Part shown: piece by piece, positions 34,141-43,450 of the stretch
How the letters are laid out: every line of letters starts with the position of its first letter
How positions within the stretch are numbered: position 1 is the first letter of the stretch
NCBI RefSeq assembly: GCF_011753055.1
Contig: NZ_VWWJ01000004.1
Span: 401,808 to 465,807 of the forward strand
Length of the DNA: 64,000 bases
Reading direction: 5' to 3'
Source of the DNA: Burkholderia sp. Ax-1719
Lineage (GTDB): Bacteria; Pseudomonadota; Gammaproteobacteria; Burkholderiales; Burkholderiaceae
Program-made: the position numbers and the translations under genes
Notes under the pieces: model-generated
What the model was told of the DNA's origin: nothing
What the model saw: the letters and a program-made list of their open reading frames with translations, nothing else
Databases searched by the model: none

Positions 34141-35405
34141 ATTTCGATATCCTTATTATTGGTGCGGGGCCAGCGGGTTTGAATGCCGCGCGCGTCGCTG
34201 CGCAGGCGGGCGTGACAGTCGGCATCGTCGATGACAACGCGCTGCCGGGAGGTCAGATCTGGCGTCAAGGTCCGCAGCATCAAGCCAAAGGCCGGGCGCG
34301 CGATGCCATCGACGCGATACGTGGTGCGGCGAACGTCACGTATCTGAGCGGTACGCGTGTCGTGCAGGCTCAAGGTGCCGGCCGCTTGCTGGTGGAGGAC
34401 GCCGAACGAGGCTTCACCGTTGGCTATAGCAAGCTGATAATCGCCACCGGGGCGCGCGAGCGCTTTCTGCCGTATCCTGGCTGGACGCTGCCGGGCGTGA
34501 CGGGAGCAGGGGGCTTGCAGGCGCTCATCAAGGGGGGCCTGCCGGTGCGCGGCGAGCGCATCGTGATTGCCGGTACCGGGCCACTTTTGTGGGCCGCTGC
34601 AGTGACGGCGCGCGAACAGGGCGCGCAGATTGCGGCGATTGTCGAACAGGCGTCTGCGCTGGCTGTGCGCGGGTTTGCGGCGTCGCTCATCCACACGCCG
34701 GCAAAACTTGTACAGGCGGCGCGCATGCGTTTCGATCTACGTGCGACGCCGTATCTGTGCGGCGCGCACGTGAGCGCCGCTCAGGGCGACGGAAAGCTGG
34801 CGCAGGTGACGGTGCAGCAGGGGCACAAGCAAACTCAGATCGCCTGCGACCGGCTTGCGTGCGCCTTTGGTCTCGTGCCCAATACCGAGCTGGGTACGGC
34901 GCTGGGCTGCCGGATCGAGGAAACGCAAGGCGTTGCCGCGATCGTCGTGGATGAATTGCAGGCCAGCACGCAGGCGAATATCTATGCAGCCGGAGAGTCC
35001 ACGGGCGTGGGCGGCATGGAATTGGCTTCGCTGGAAGGACAGATCGCAGCGCATGCCGCGCTCGGCAACGTCACGCAGGCGCGTACTTTGTTTGGCGAGC
35101 GTGAGCGCTACCGTCGTTTCGCTGCGCGGATGCACGCGGCCTTCGCGCTTGATCCGCAATTGCGCGGCCTCGCCACGCCCGACACCGTGCTATGCCGCTG
35201 CGAAGACGTGCGGTTTGCGGATGCCGCGCAGCATCGCAGTTGGCGCGACGCCAAACTGCACACGCGCTGCGGCATGGGACCGTGCCAGGGCAAGATCTGC
35301 GGCGAAGCCGCCGCGTTCTGTCTGGGCTGGTCGCGCAACGGACCGCGCCCTCCGTTCTCGCCCGCGCGCATCGGCACCTTGATGGAGGCGCAAACGCAGG
35401 CGTGA
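34137..35405 (+). CDS. NAD(P)/FAD-dependent oxidoreductase, alpha subunit of D-hydroxyproline dehydrogenase
   Basis: A 422-aa protein with an N-terminal FAD dinucleotide site FDILIIGAGPAGLNAARVAA, a central TGARERFLPYPGWTLPGV, a second dinucleotide site IVIAGTGPLLWAAAV, and a C-terminal Cys cluster CRCEDVRF and HTRCGMGPCQGKICG like BFD-type 2Fe-2S domains. This is the alpha-subunit layout of OOX/HCN synthase-like dehydrogenases. ATGA overlap with the ferredoxin-like gene. It ends ten bases before a strong terminator, closing the epimerase-dehydrogenase operon. Confidence 0.85.
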   Translation: MNFDILIIGAGPAGLNAARVAAQAGVTVGIVDDNALPGGQIWRQGPQHQAKGRARDAIDAIRGAANVTYLSGTRVVQAQGAGRLLVEDAERGFTVGYSKLIIATGARERFLPYPGWTLPGVTGAGGLQALIKGGLPVRGERIVIAGTGPLLWAAAVTAREQGAQIAAIVEQASALAVRGFAASLIHTPAKLVQAARMRFDLRATPYLCGAHVSAAQGDGKLAQVTVQQGHKQTQIACDRLACAFGLVPNTELGTALGCRIEETQGVAAIVVDELQASTQANIYAAGESTGVGGMELASLEGQIAAHAALGNVTQARTLFGERERYRRFAARMHAAFALDPQLRGLATPDTVLCRCEDVRFADAAQHRSWRDAKLHTRCGMGPCQGKICGEAAAFCLGWSRNGPRPPFSPARIGTLMEAQTQA

Positions 35406-35414
35406 AGCGCTCAT

Positions 35415-35446
35415 ACGGGCGGTGCAAAAGCGCCGCCCGTTTTTTC
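35415..35446 (+). terminator. Rho-independent terminator closing the epimerase operon
   Basis: ACGGGCGGTGC-AAAA-GCGCCGCCCGT, an 11-bp stem with one G-T wobble, followed by TTTTTC. It lies between the dehydrogenase alpha subunit and the AraC-type regulator. Confidence 0.85.
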
Positions 35447-35513
35447 TTTGCAGGTGGGCAAGCGCGGGCGGCGAAGGCATAATCGAGCCGATCCCGACTT
35501 GCCACGCCTTGCA

Positions 35514-36287
35514 ATGCCCGACCTGCTCCTGCCCGCCCTTAGCGCAAACACGACGCTCCCGGAGATGGTGGCGCATTTCTCCCTGCTCGAACCGCTGTTC
35601 GACGCCATGCCCGATGTGGTCTTCTTCGTGAAGGACCATGAGGCGCGCTACGTGATCGTTAACGCCACGCTGGCGACGCGCTGCGGTTGCAAGGATCGCC
35701 GCGCATTGCTGGGCAAGACGGCGGCCGAGGTGTTCCCCTCGCGCTTCGGGCACATCTACATGGAGCAGGACGAAGCGGTAGTGCGTGATAACAGCCGCCT
35801 GATCGACCAGCTCGAATTACATCTTTATCCCGGACGCCAGCCCGGCTGGTGCCTGACCTCCAAGGTGCCGCTGCACGACGCGCAAGGGCGCGTGCTGGGC
35901 GTCGCCGGTATCTCGCGCGATCTGCAGGCGGCGGAGGGCACGCATCCGGCGTATCAGCGCGTGGCCCTTGCGGCGAAATATATCCAGGACAACTACGCGC
36001 AGCCCCTGAAACTTTCGAATCTGGCGACGCTGATCGATATGTCGGTGGCGCAGGTCGAACGCTATTTCCACAAGGTCTTTCACCTCACGCCGCGTCAAAT
36101 GCTGCTGAAGACGCGGCTGGATGCAGCATCCGAACTACTCGCAAGCGATTCGACGATTACCGAAATCGCCACACGCTGCGGCTATAACGATCACAGCGCA
36201 TTCACGCGCCAATTCAAGGCTACTGTGGGACTGACGCCGAGCCAATATCGTGCGCTGCTGCATCCGCAAGCGACGCCAGCCGAATAA
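35514..36287 (+). CDS. PAS-AraC family transcriptional regulator
   Basis: A 257-aa regulator: PAS sensor domain at about residues 25-135 (FDAMPDVVFFVKDHEARYVI, then VNATLATRCGCKDRRALLGK) and AraC/XylS double helix-turn-helix at about 155-250 (LKLSNLATLIDMSVAQVERY; ITEIATRCGYNDHSAFTRQF). ATG 35514 is chosen; upstream in-frame starts lack support. PAS-AraC proteins sit in hydroxyproline loci of many proteobacteria and activate them in response to an intermediate. The likely targets are the two identical 16-bp elements at 29017 and 31676. Confidence 0.88.
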   Translation: MPDLLLPALSANTTLPEMVAHFSLLEPLFDAMPDVVFFVKDHEARYVIVNATLATRCGCKDRRALLGKTAAEVFPSRFGHIYMEQDEAVVRDNSRLIDQLELHLYPGRQPGWCLTSKVPLHDAQGRVLGVAGISRDLQAAEGTHPAYQRVALAAKYIQDNYAQPLKLSNLATLIDMSVAQVERYFHKVFHLTPRQMLLKTRLDAASELLASDSTITEIATRCGYNDHSAFTRQFKATVGLTPSQYRALLHPQATPAE

Positions 36288-36509
36288 AAACCATCGAGCG
36301 GCCCCACCAGTATCACGCTCAAAAATCTAAGTGTTGTCCCCGATAGCGTTAACGCAAGTGATTCGTTCATGCGTGCGCATATCCGTCATTGTGCCGAATT
36401 CGTCACGCTGAGACGCGAAAGTCCTCAAGCCGAACCGAATATGGATAGCGATACTTCTTCGCATCGCCGCTGATCTGGCGCGATGCATACAACGAAGGAG
36501 TTTGGCACT

Positions 36510-36610
36510 GTGAGCAGCAACGCTATTCCATGGAGCGGAGTGATTTCCGCCGTCAGCAGTCCTTTCGCGCATTGATGCCAGGCATCGATTTTCCCGCGCT
36601 TCTCGCGTAG
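36510..36610 (+). pseudogene. 5' remnant of a DapA-family gene
   Basis: AAGGAG and a nine-base spacer precede GTG 36510, which reads SSNAIPWSGVISAVSSPFAH then TGA. Shifting frame after SSPF continues as RALMPGIDFPALLA and stop at 36610. Together they match the start of dihydrodipicolinate-synthase-family proteins (IPW-x-GV-x-PAVSTPF...IDF-x-AL-x-A). The rest of the gene is gone. It sits in the 437-base gap before the permease. Confidence 0.5.
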
Positions 36611-36724
36611 TCACTCGCGTCCTACCGCACCTATAGCGCACCGCACCTTCCACGTTTCAGGCTTTCGCACGTCGATGCGGCAGCAGAACGCTCAAGCGCT
36701 TATTCCTATACAGGAGACTCGACT

Positions 36725-38362
36725 GTGTCCAGTCAAAGCAATTTACATCGTCCTTTGCCGGTTCGCGATGGCGCAGCCACCGCAGCATCGGAACAGGCAG
36801 GCGAAGGTCGTTTCAAGAAGCAGTTGTCCCTGACCGATCTCACGTTTATCGGCCTGGGCGCCATTTTCGGCTCGGGCTGGCTGTTTGCGGCAAGCCACGT
36901 GTCGGCCATTGCCGGTCCCGCCGGTATCGTCTCCTGGTTGATCGGCGGCTTCGCGGTGCTGCTACTCGGTATCGTCTATTGCGAACTGGGCGCGGCATTG
37001 CCGCGCGCGGGCGGCGTGGTGCGTTATCCGGTGTTTTCGCACGGCCCGTTGCTGGGCTACCTGATGGGCTTTGTCACGCTGATCGCATTTTCAAGCCTGA
37101 TTGCGATTGAAGTCGTCGCCGCGCGCCAATATGCGGCCGCGTGGTTCCCCATGCTGAGCCAGCCCGGTTCAGGCAATCCCACTACCGTGGGCTGGTTGGT
37201 CCAGCTCGCGCTGCTGGGGCTGTTTTTCCGCCTCAATTATTCGAGCGTAAAAACATTCGCGCGCGCGAATAATCTCATCAGCATTTTCAAGTTCATCGTG
37301 CCGCTTTCGGTGATCGGCGTGCTGTTCACGTTTTTCAAACCCGCGAATCTGAGCGTGCACGGCTTCGCGCCGTTCGGTCTTTCGGGCGTCGAAATGGCGG
37401 TCTCGGCGGGCGGCATTATCTTCGCCTATCTGGGCCTCACGCCGATCATCTCGGTGGCGAGCGAGGTGCGCAATCCGCAACGCACGATTCCTGTTGCGCT
37501 GATTCTCTCCGTGCTGCTTTCCACGCTGATTTACGTGCTGCTGCAACTGGCGTTTATCGGCAGCATTCCGACCGATATGCTCAAGAGCGGCTGGGATGGC
37601 GTGAGCAAGGCGTTTTCGCTGCCGTATCGCGACATCGCACTTGCGCTGGGCGTAGGCTGGCTCGCTTATATGGTCGTGGCCGATGCAGCGATCTCGCCGA
37701 GCGGTTGCGGCAACATCTACATGAACGCGACGCCGCGCGTGGTCTACGCGTGGGCGAAAACCGGCACGTTTTTCCGTGTGTTTACGCGTGTGGATGCGGC
37801 CTCGGGCATTCCGCGTCCCGGGCTGTGGCTCACGTTCGCGCTGGCGGTGTTCTGGACGCTGCCGTTTCCCTCATGGGAAGCGCTGATCAACGTGGTGTCG
37901 GCGGCGCTGGTGCTGAGCTACGCGGTCGCGCCGATTTCGGTCGCCGCCTTGCGCCGCAATGCGCCTGATCTGGAGCGCCCGTTTCGCGTGGGACGTTTTG
38001 GTATCGTCGGGCCGGTGTCGTTCGTGATTGCCGCGTTGATCGTTTACTGGTCGGGCTGGGGCACGGTGTCGTGGTTGTTGGGACTGCAGATCGTCATGTT
38101 CGTGATCTATCTCGCTGCCGGCCGCTTCGTGCCGACGCGCGATCTGAGCCTGGCCGAGCAGGTGCGTTCGTCGCTCTGGCTGATCGCGTTTTACGGGGTG
38201 ATGATCCTGCTGTCGTGGCAGGGCAGCTTCGGCGGTACGGGTACGCTTGCGCATCCGTACGACACCGTTGTGGTGGCGCTCGCCAGCCTCGGCATCTACT
38301 ACTGGGGTGCGAATACCGGCGTACCGGCCAGCAAACTGCGTCTCGACGAAGACGATCAGTAA
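36725..38362 (+). CDS. APC family amino acid permease
   Basis: A 545-aa permease with about 12 membrane segments. The N-terminal LTFIGLGAIFGSGWLFAASH is the APC TM1 signature with the unwound G-x-G region. It starts at GTG 36725, nine bases after AGGAG. As part of the hydroxyproline locus it probably imports hydroxyproline or proline by proton symport. Apart from the gene remnant, the 437 bases upstream (36288-36724) should hold its promoter. A hairpin follows the stop. Confidence 0.88.
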   Translation: MSSQSNLHRPLPVRDGAATAASEQAGEGRFKKQLSLTDLTFIGLGAIFGSGWLFAASHVSAIAGPAGIVSWLIGGFAVLLLGIVYCELGAALPRAGGVVRYPVFSHGPLLGYLMGFVTLIAFSSLIAIEVVAARQYAAAWFPMLSQPGSGNPTTVGWLVQLALLGLFFRLNYSSVKTFARANNLISIFKFIVPLSVIGVLFTFFKPANLSVHGFAPFGLSGVEMAVSAGGIIFAYLGLTPIISVASEVRNPQRTIPVALILSVLLSTLIYVLLQLAFIGSIPTDMLKSGWDGVSKAFSLPYRDIALALGVGWLAYMVVADAAISPSGCGNIYMNATPRVVYAWAKTGTFFRVFTRVDAASGIPRPGLWLTFALAVFWTLPFPSWEALINVVSAALVLSYAVAPISVAALRRNAPDLERPFRVGRFGIVGPVSFVIAALIVYWSGWGTVSWLLGLQIVMFVIYLAAGRFVPTRDLSLAEQVRSSLWLIAFYGVMILLSWQGSFGGTGTLAHPYDTVVVALASLGIYYWGANTGVPASKLRLDEDDQ

Positions 38363-38393
38363 CGTCACGCCATCACACCTTATCCGTTGATTG

Positions 38394-38423
38394 AACCGGG
38401 CCACGCCGGCCCGGTTGTTCTTT
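38394..38423 (+). terminator. Hairpin after the permease gene
   Basis: AACCGGGCC-ACGCC-GGCCCGGTT is a perfect 9-bp stem followed by GTTCTTT. It ends 20 bases before the next start, so it may terminate or attenuate read-through into the semialdehyde dehydrogenase gene. Confidence 0.65.
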
Positions 38424-38435
38424 GCAGGAAGCACC

Positions 38436-40079
38436 ATGAGCGAAAGCACTTTTAGCATTTCCGGACAGTCGTTGATCGGCGCGGCCAGCGTGAGCGGCGA
38501 TAACGGCGCTTTTAATGGCGTCAACGCGCGCACGGGCGAAGCGCTCGAACCCGCATTCGGCGGCGCCAGCGTCATCGATCGGGAGCGCGCCTGCGCGCTT
38601 GCCGAAGCGTCATTCGATCTCTATCGGGAAACCTCGCTCGAAGCACGCGCCGCATTTCTGGAAACGATAGGACAACAGATCGAATCGATCGGCGACGTGC
38701 TGATTGAACGATGCATGGCCGAAACCGGTTTGCCGCGCGCGCGCCTCGAAGGCGAACGCGCGCGCACGGTCGGTCAGCTCGAACTGTTCGCGGCCGTGCT
38801 GCGCCAGGGCGACTATGTCGATGCGCGCATCGATCCTGCGCAGCCTGAGCGCAAGCCCATGCCGCGTGTGGATCTGCGTCTGCGCAATATCGCATTGGGC
38901 CCGGTGGCGGTGTTCGGTGCATCGAATTTTCCGTTGGCGTTTTCGGTGGCCGGTGGCGACACCGCTTCGGCGCTTGCGGCGGGTTGCCCGGTGGTCGTGA
39001 AAGCGCACAGCGCACATCCCGGCACGTCCGAACTCGTCGGGCGTGCGATCCAGCGTGCCGTGGCGCAATGCGGCTTGCCAGAGGGCGTGTTTTCGCTGCT
39101 GTTCGATAGCGGCATCGACATTGGCCGTGCGCTCGTTGCCGATCCGCGCATCAAGGCCGTGGGATTCACGGGTTCGCGTGCTGCAGGCGTCGCGCTCATG
39201 AGGATCGCGAACGCGCGTGAGGAGCCGGTTCCGGTCTACGCGGAAATGAGCGCGATCAATCCGGTCGTGCTGTTGCCGGAAGCGCTAGCCGCGCGCGGCG
39301 AGCTGATCGCGCGTCAGTTCGCGGCGGCGCTGACGCTGGGCGCCGGGCAGTTCTGCACGAACCCCGGCCTGGTGCTGGCCGTGGAGGGCGAGGCGCTGCG
39401 CGCATTCGAGCAGGCGGCGACCGCAGCGCTGGCCGATGCCGCAGCGCAGACCATGCTCACGCCTGGCATTCACGCGAACTATTGCGCTGGCGTGGCGCGT
39501 TTCGCCCGCGCCGTTCAGGTAGAACGTCTCGCAGCCAGTGAGCAAGGCAACGAGCAGACTAACGAGCAGACCAACAAGCAGGGCGGCCCCTTCGACGCCC
39601 AGCCCGCGCTCTTCGCCACATCGGCACAGGCCTTTCTCACCGATGAAGCCTTGCGCGCCGAAGTGTTCGGCCCGGCTTCCCTGATCGTGCGTTGTACGGA
39701 CCTGAACGAGCTGCATGCGGTGCTGAAGTCAATCGAAGGTCAGTTGACGGTGTCCGTGCACCTCGAAAGTGCTGATCACGAGGCTTGCCGTACCATACTC
39801 CCAACCCTCGAACGCAAGGCAGGCCGCGTGCTGGCCAACGGCTTCGGCACGGGCGTGGAGGTCGGTCACGCGATGGTGCATGGCGGCCCGTTCCCGGCGA
39901 CCTCGGACGCACGCACCACGTCGGTCGGCAGCCGCGCCATCGAGCGCTTCCTGCGCCCCGTTTCGTACCAGGACTGGCCCGACGATCTGCTGCCCGCAGC
40001 TTTGCGCGAGGCCAATCCCCAACGTCTCGCGCGCCGCGTGAACGGCGTGCTCCACCGTGAGGAAACCCCGCATGACTGA
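38436..40079 (+). CDS. 2-oxoglutarate-semialdehyde dehydrogenase (NADP-type aldehyde dehydrogenase)
   Basis: A 547-aa aldehyde dehydrogenase of the ketoglutarate-semialdehyde group, last step of hydroxyproline catabolism to 2-oxoglutarate. Motifs: [33 protein letters not shown], general-base region [15 protein letters not shown] and catalytic Cys in [13 protein letters not shown]. It starts at ATG 38436 after GCAGGAAG. An unusual linker of four-residue repeats ([16 protein letters not shown]) lies at about residues 369-384, making the protein a little longer than relatives. ATG of the next gene overlaps its stop. Confidence 0.87.
   Translation: MSESTFSISGQSLIGAASVSGDNGAFNGVNARTGEALEPAFGGASVIDRERACALAEASFDLYRETSLEARAAFLETIGQQIESIGDVLIERCMAETGLPRARLEGERARTVGQLELFAAVLRQGDYVDARIDPAQPERKPMPRVDLRLRNIALGPVAVFGASNFPLAFSVAGGDTASALAAGCPVVVKAHSAHPGTSELVGRAIQRAVAQCGLPEGVFSLLFDSGIDIGRALVADPRIKAVGFTGSRAAGVALMRIANAREEPVPVYAEMSAINPVVLLPEALAARGELIARQFAAALTLGAGQFCTNPGLVLAVEGEALRAFEQAATAALADAAAQTMLTPGIHANYCAGVARFARAVQVERLAASEQGNEQTNEQTNKQGGPFDAQPALFATSAQAFLTDEALRAEVFGPASLIVRCTDLNELHAVLKSIEGQLTVSVHLESADHEACRTILPTLERKAGRVLANGFGTGVEVGHAMVHGGPFPATSDARTTSVGSRAIERFLRPVSYQDWPDDLLPAALREANPQRLARRVNGVLHREETPHD
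39540..39587 (+). repeat. In-frame 12-bp tandem repeat in the semialdehyde dehydrogenase gene
   Basis: Units GAGCAAGGCAAC, GAGCAGACTAAC, GAGCAGACCAAC and a degenerate fourth encode a hydrophilic EQxN repeat. Unit number could vary by slippage without a frameshift. Confidence 0.75.
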
Positions 40080-41106
40080 GCAGGATGATGACGTTGCGCT
40101 GTCGCTGACTGAACTCTTCGAACTGGCTCGCAAGACGCTCGTGCATCACGGCGTATCGCAGGCCCACGCCGACGCGATTGCGCGCGTCATCACCCAGGGC
40201 CAGCGCGACGAATGTCATTCGCACGGGCTCTATCGTCTGCTGGGCTGCGTGCGCTCGGTGCAAAGCGGCAAGGTCGATCCGCGCGCGGAACCGACGTTGC
40301 GCGACATGGCGCCGGGCGTGCTCGCCGTGGATGCGCACTATGGCTTTTCGCTGCTAGCATTCGAAACCGGGCTGCCCGTGCTGGCGGAAAAAGCCCGTAA
40401 GCAAGGCCTCGCGGCCATGGCGATCAAGCGCTGTTTCCATTTTTCAGCGCTCTGGCCTGAAGTCGAGGCGATCGCCGCGCAAGGTCTGGTGGGTCTCGCA
40501 ATGAATCCCAGCCACAGCTGGGTCGCGCCCGCAGGCGGCACGCGCGGCGTATTCGGCACGAACCCCATCGCCTTCGCCTGGCCGCGCGCCAATGGTTACC
40601 CCTTTGTCTTCGATTTTGCAACCAGCGCCATTGCACGCGGCGATATCGAACTACACGCCCGCGAAGGTAAACCGATTCCCTCGCACTGGGCGATAGACCG
40701 CGATGGCCATCCAACCACGGACGCCCGCGCGGCGCTCGACGGGGCGATGCAGACGTTCGGCGGCCATAAAGGCTCGGCACTGGCCGCGATGGTGGAGTTG
40801 CTCGCGGGCGCCTTGATCGGCGATCTCACCAGCATGGAATCGCAAGCCTTCGACGATGGCGCGGGCGCCAGCCCATGCCATGGCGAACTGGTGATCGCCA
40901 TCGACCCGCAGCGTTTTTCAGGCGATGAATCGACCAGCGACTACGCCGCCGGCCAGGCGCGTGCCGAGCGTCTATTCGAAGCCATTGTCGATCAAGGGGC
41001 AAGACTGCCTTCGCAGCGTCGTTTCGAGGCTCGGGAGCGCAGCGAACGCCATGGCGTTCGCGTGCCCCGTGCGCTCTACAACGACGTGCTCAAGCTGATG
41101 GATTGA
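40072..41106 (+). CDS. Ldh family (malate/L-lactate dehydrogenase type) imino-acid reductase candidate
   Basis: A 344-aa NAD(P)-dependent oxidoreductase of the Ldh_2 family, which includes 1-piperideine/1-pyrroline-2-carboxylate reductases. Features: [20 protein letters not shown] near residue 47 with the catalytic-type His, [20 protein letters not shown] (about 148-167), and [25 protein letters not shown] lies eight bases before ATG 40072, which overlaps the dehydrogenase stop. In this context reduction of a pyrroline carboxylate to proline is likely, as in 3-hydroxyproline or D-proline routes; malate, lactate or ureidoglycolate activity cannot be excluded. Confidence 0.78.
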   Translation: MTEQDDDVALSLTELFELARKTLVHHGVSQAHADAIARVITQGQRDECHSHGLYRLLGCVRSVQSGKVDPRAEPTLRDMAPGVLAVDAHYGFSLLAFETGLPVLAEKARKQGLAAMAIKRCFHFSALWPEVEAIAAQGLVGLAMNPSHSWVAPAGGTRGVFGTNPIAFAWPRANGYPFVFDFATSAIARGDIELHAREGKPIPSHWAIDRDGHPTTDARAALDGAMQTFGGHKGSALAAMVELLAGALIGDLTSMESQAFDDGAGASPCHGELVIAIDPQRFSGDESTSDYAAGQARAERLFEAIVDQGARLPSQRRFEARERSERHGVRVPRALYNDVLKLMD

Positions 41107-41107
41107 A

Positions 41108-41222
41108 GCTCTCTCAGGTTCTTTTTGATTGACCCGGCCGACGGCCTGTATATCAGGCTCTCTATTTGAATCGGCCGAAGTCGGTTCTCTCAGGTTCTTT
41201 TATTGAATTAGCCGACGCCCTC
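41108..41222. repeat. Three degenerate direct repeats after the Ldh-family gene
   Basis: CTCTCAGGTTCTTTT-x-ATTGA-x5-GCCGACG-x-CCT occurs at 41111-41146 and 41187-41221, with a shorter relative (CTCTATTTGAATCGGCCGA) at 41160-41178. They fill the gap between two convergent genes. No hairpin terminator explains them. Confidence 0.6.
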
Positions 41223-41236
41223 TTTAGTTCAACGCG

Positions 41237-41494
41237 CTAAGCCTTCAACGAATCGATCAGACGGTCGATTTCACCCAGCTGTCCCTTCGACAGTTGATGG
41301 CTTTGCGCAATATCCCGCAAGCGTTTGCGCCAGTACGACGGCGGCAAACCGAGTTCCTTCATGTCCTGCGCAGACAATCTATCGAGCATCGACCTGATGT
41401 GCCGGATATCGTCGTGAGCGAGTTTGAGCGAATGAGCACCCGACAATTTCGGGCTCGCGCCGACTTCAAGACCCCCTTCAGACATGATTCCCAT
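41237..41494 (-). CDS. Small conserved hypothetical protein
   Basis: An 85-aa, mostly helical protein: SLKLAHDDIRHIRSMLDRLS, then LGLPPSYWRKRLRDIAQSHQ and LGEIDRLIDSL. ATG 41494 is nine bases after GAGG; another ATG lies three codons in. Composition and codon use look native. I do not recognise a named domain. It is convergent with the hydroxyproline operon and divergent from the IclR regulator. Confidence 0.65.
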   Translation of the reverse strand: MGIMSEGGLEVGASPKLSGAHSLKLAHDDIRHIRSMLDRLSAQDMKELGLPPSYWRKRLRDIAQSHQLSKGQLGEIDRLIDSLKA

Positions 41495-41634
41495 TATTTT
41501 TCGCCTCGGAAAGCGGTGACGCGCATGCCATGCGCATATCGCCGGCCTTGTGACGTCCTGTTGCTATCTATTCGGGTCGAGCACGCGATGAGTTCGCGTT
41601 TCGAACGGAGCCAGATTTATTTTTCGTTCGGCTG

Positions 41635-41653
41635 TACCGAACGCCGTTCGGTA
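41635..41653. promoter_or_regulatory. Perfect palindrome, candidate IclR operator
   Basis: TACCGAACGCCGTTCGGTA: 9-bp arms around one C. More half-sites lie just upstream (CGAACGG at 41612, CGTTCGG at 41625). It sits 100 bases before the IclR-type regulator, where an autoregulatory operator is expected. Confidence 0.6.
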
Positions 41654-41756
41654 GTGTTATTTATGGTAGGTTCCACATTGACGGCTGTCAATAAAGACCA
41701 TGCACAGCGAGCCGAGGTTTTCATCGGTCCAGCGACGGGAAGAACGCGAAATAAAA

Positions 41757-42575
41757 ATGACACAAGCAGCTCAAACCACTGAAGATCGCTACGCACTTCG
41801 CAGCGTCAGCCGGGCGCTGGACGTGCTGGAAGCATTGGGGACTTGCGGCAGCGAAGGGCTCACGGTCGCGGAAATCGCCACCATCATCGGCGTTTCAAAA
41901 AGCACGGCGTTCGCGCTGCTGCAGACACTGCTTGCGCGCAGCTATGTCATCGACGTGCGGCTGGGCGGTTCGCGCCGCTATCGATTGGGCTTTGCGCTGG
42001 TGCATCTGGGCGATCGCGCGGCGGCCGACACGGGCGTCTCGCAGGTGGCCATGCCGGTGTTGCGGGAACTGACCGACGAAACCGGCCTCACGTCGCGGCT
42101 CGCGGTGCTCGACGACGACGGTTACGCCGTCGCGATCAATCGCGTCGATGCACCGGGCATCGTGCGCATCGCCTCCGCACTCGGGCAACGCGAACTGCCG
42201 CATTGTTCGGCGCTCGGCAAATCGCTGATGGCGCTGCTGCCGCCGGCGCGCGTCGTCAAACTGCTCGCGCATACCGGTATGCCGGGCCGCACGCAATTCA
42301 CGCGCGTGACGCCCGCCGAGCTGATGAAGGATCTGATTCTCGTGGCCGAACGCGGCTACGCATTCGACGACGAAGAGGACAATATCGGCGTGGTCTGCGT
42401 GGGTGCGGCGATTACGAACCGTGACGGCGAGGGCGTCGCGGCGATCAGCGTGACCACGCTCAAGTCCGGCCTGAGCGACGAAGATCTGCATGCGCTCGGC
42501 CGCACGCTGCGCGCGTATGCGGAGCGCATCAGCAGCAAGCTCGGCGCGCAGCCGCAGCTCGTTGTGCGCGACTGA
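41757..42575 (+). CDS. IclR family transcriptional regulator
   Basis: A 272-aa regulator with N-terminal winged helix-turn-helix (about residues 12-75: LRSVSRALDVLEALG, LTVAEIATIIGVSKSTAFAL) and C-terminal IclR ligand domain (about 90-265: LPHCSALGKSLMALLPPARV; GYAFDDEEDNIGVVCVGAAI). ATG 41757 is favoured because the domain begins right after it; ATG 41700 in frame is possible and neither has a strong ribosome site. It precedes an ABC permease and binding protein in the same direction and probably controls them. Confidence 0.9.
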   Translation: MTQAAQTTEDRYALRSVSRALDVLEALGTCGSEGLTVAEIATIIGVSKSTAFALLQTLLARSYVIDVRLGGSRRYRLGFALVHLGDRAAADTGVSQVAMPVLRELTDETGLTSRLAVLDDDGYAVAINRVDAPGIVRIASALGQRELPHCSALGKSLMALLPPARVVKLLAHTGMPGRTQFTRVTPAELMKDLILVAERGYAFDDEEDNIGVVCVGAAITNRDGEGVAAISVTTLKSGLSDEDLHALGRTLRAYAERISSKLGAQPQLVVRD

Positions 42576-42650
42576 CATGCGCGACTGACGCTATTTCGAT
42601 CACCGCACGCTGATCTTCGACCCCGCACCTGCGAGACGGGCGGAAACATC

Positions 42651-43361
42651 ATGCCGACTACCATCCTGGAACTGTTCGATCTTCACGGCGCGAGCGGCTA
42701 TCTGCCCGATTTGCTGCGCGGCGCGTTCACGAGCGTCGAACTGACGTTCTGCATCCTGGCGCTGAGCTTGCCTTTCGGCCTCGTGCTCGCCATCGCCAGA
42801 ATCAGCCACGGGCGCGTGCTGCGCACACTGGCCGCCGCCTATATCGAGCTGATTCGCGGCACGCCGGCGCTGTTGCAGCTGTTCTATATTTATTTCGTGC
42901 TGCCGTCGTTCGGGCTGCGTTTTGATCCCTTCATCGCTGGCGTGATAGGGTTGTCGATCAATTACTCGGCTTATCTTGCCGAGGTGTATCGCGCCGGCAT
43001 CAACGCGGTGCCCAAAAGCCAGGTGGAGGCCGCGAAAGCGCTGGGCATGTCGGGCGCTCAGACGCTCAAGCTGGTCGTGCTGCCGCAGGCGCTGCGCATC
43101 GTGGTGCCGCCGCTCGGCAATTACGCCATTTCGCTTTTCAAGGACACGTCGCTGGTATCGATCGTGACCGTCAAGGAGCTGATGTTCACGGGCCAGATTA
43201 TTTCGTCGACGAATTTTCAGTACGCCACCGTGTTTACGATTATCGGCGCGATATATTTGGCGTTCTCGTGGCCCAGTGCGCTCGTCGTGCGCTGGCTTGA
43301 GCGCAAGATGGGCACTCCGCGCACGGCAAATTCATCGTCCGGCTACGGAAAGAAGCTGTAA
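42651..43361 (+). CDS. Polar amino acid ABC transporter permease
   Basis: A 236-aa HisM/GlnP-type permease with about five membrane segments. The ABC-contacting EAA loop is EAAKALGMSGAQTLKLVVLP and the family signature is YIELIRGTPALLQLFYIYF. ATG 42651 follows GGCGGAAACATC. It forms a transporter with the binding protein 90 bases downstream. No ATPase gene is present here, and only one permease gene. Confidence 0.92.
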   Translation: MPTTILELFDLHGASGYLPDLLRGAFTSVELTFCILALSLPFGLVLAIARISHGRVLRTLAAAYIELIRGTPALLQLFYIYFVLPSFGLRFDPFIAGVIGLSINYSAYLAEVYRAGINAVPKSQVEAAKALGMSGAQTLKLVVLPQALRIVVPPLGNYAISLFKDTSLVSIVTVKELMFTGQIISSTNFQYATVFTIIGAIYLAFSWPSALVVRWLERKMGTPRTANSSSGYGKKL

Positions 43362-43450
43362 TAGAAAACGCGTGGAAGAAGCGTGTAATAAGAACGAAAT
43401 TACGATTATTTCATTACGTCGTTAATACTTAATCACACTGGGGGTGTTTC

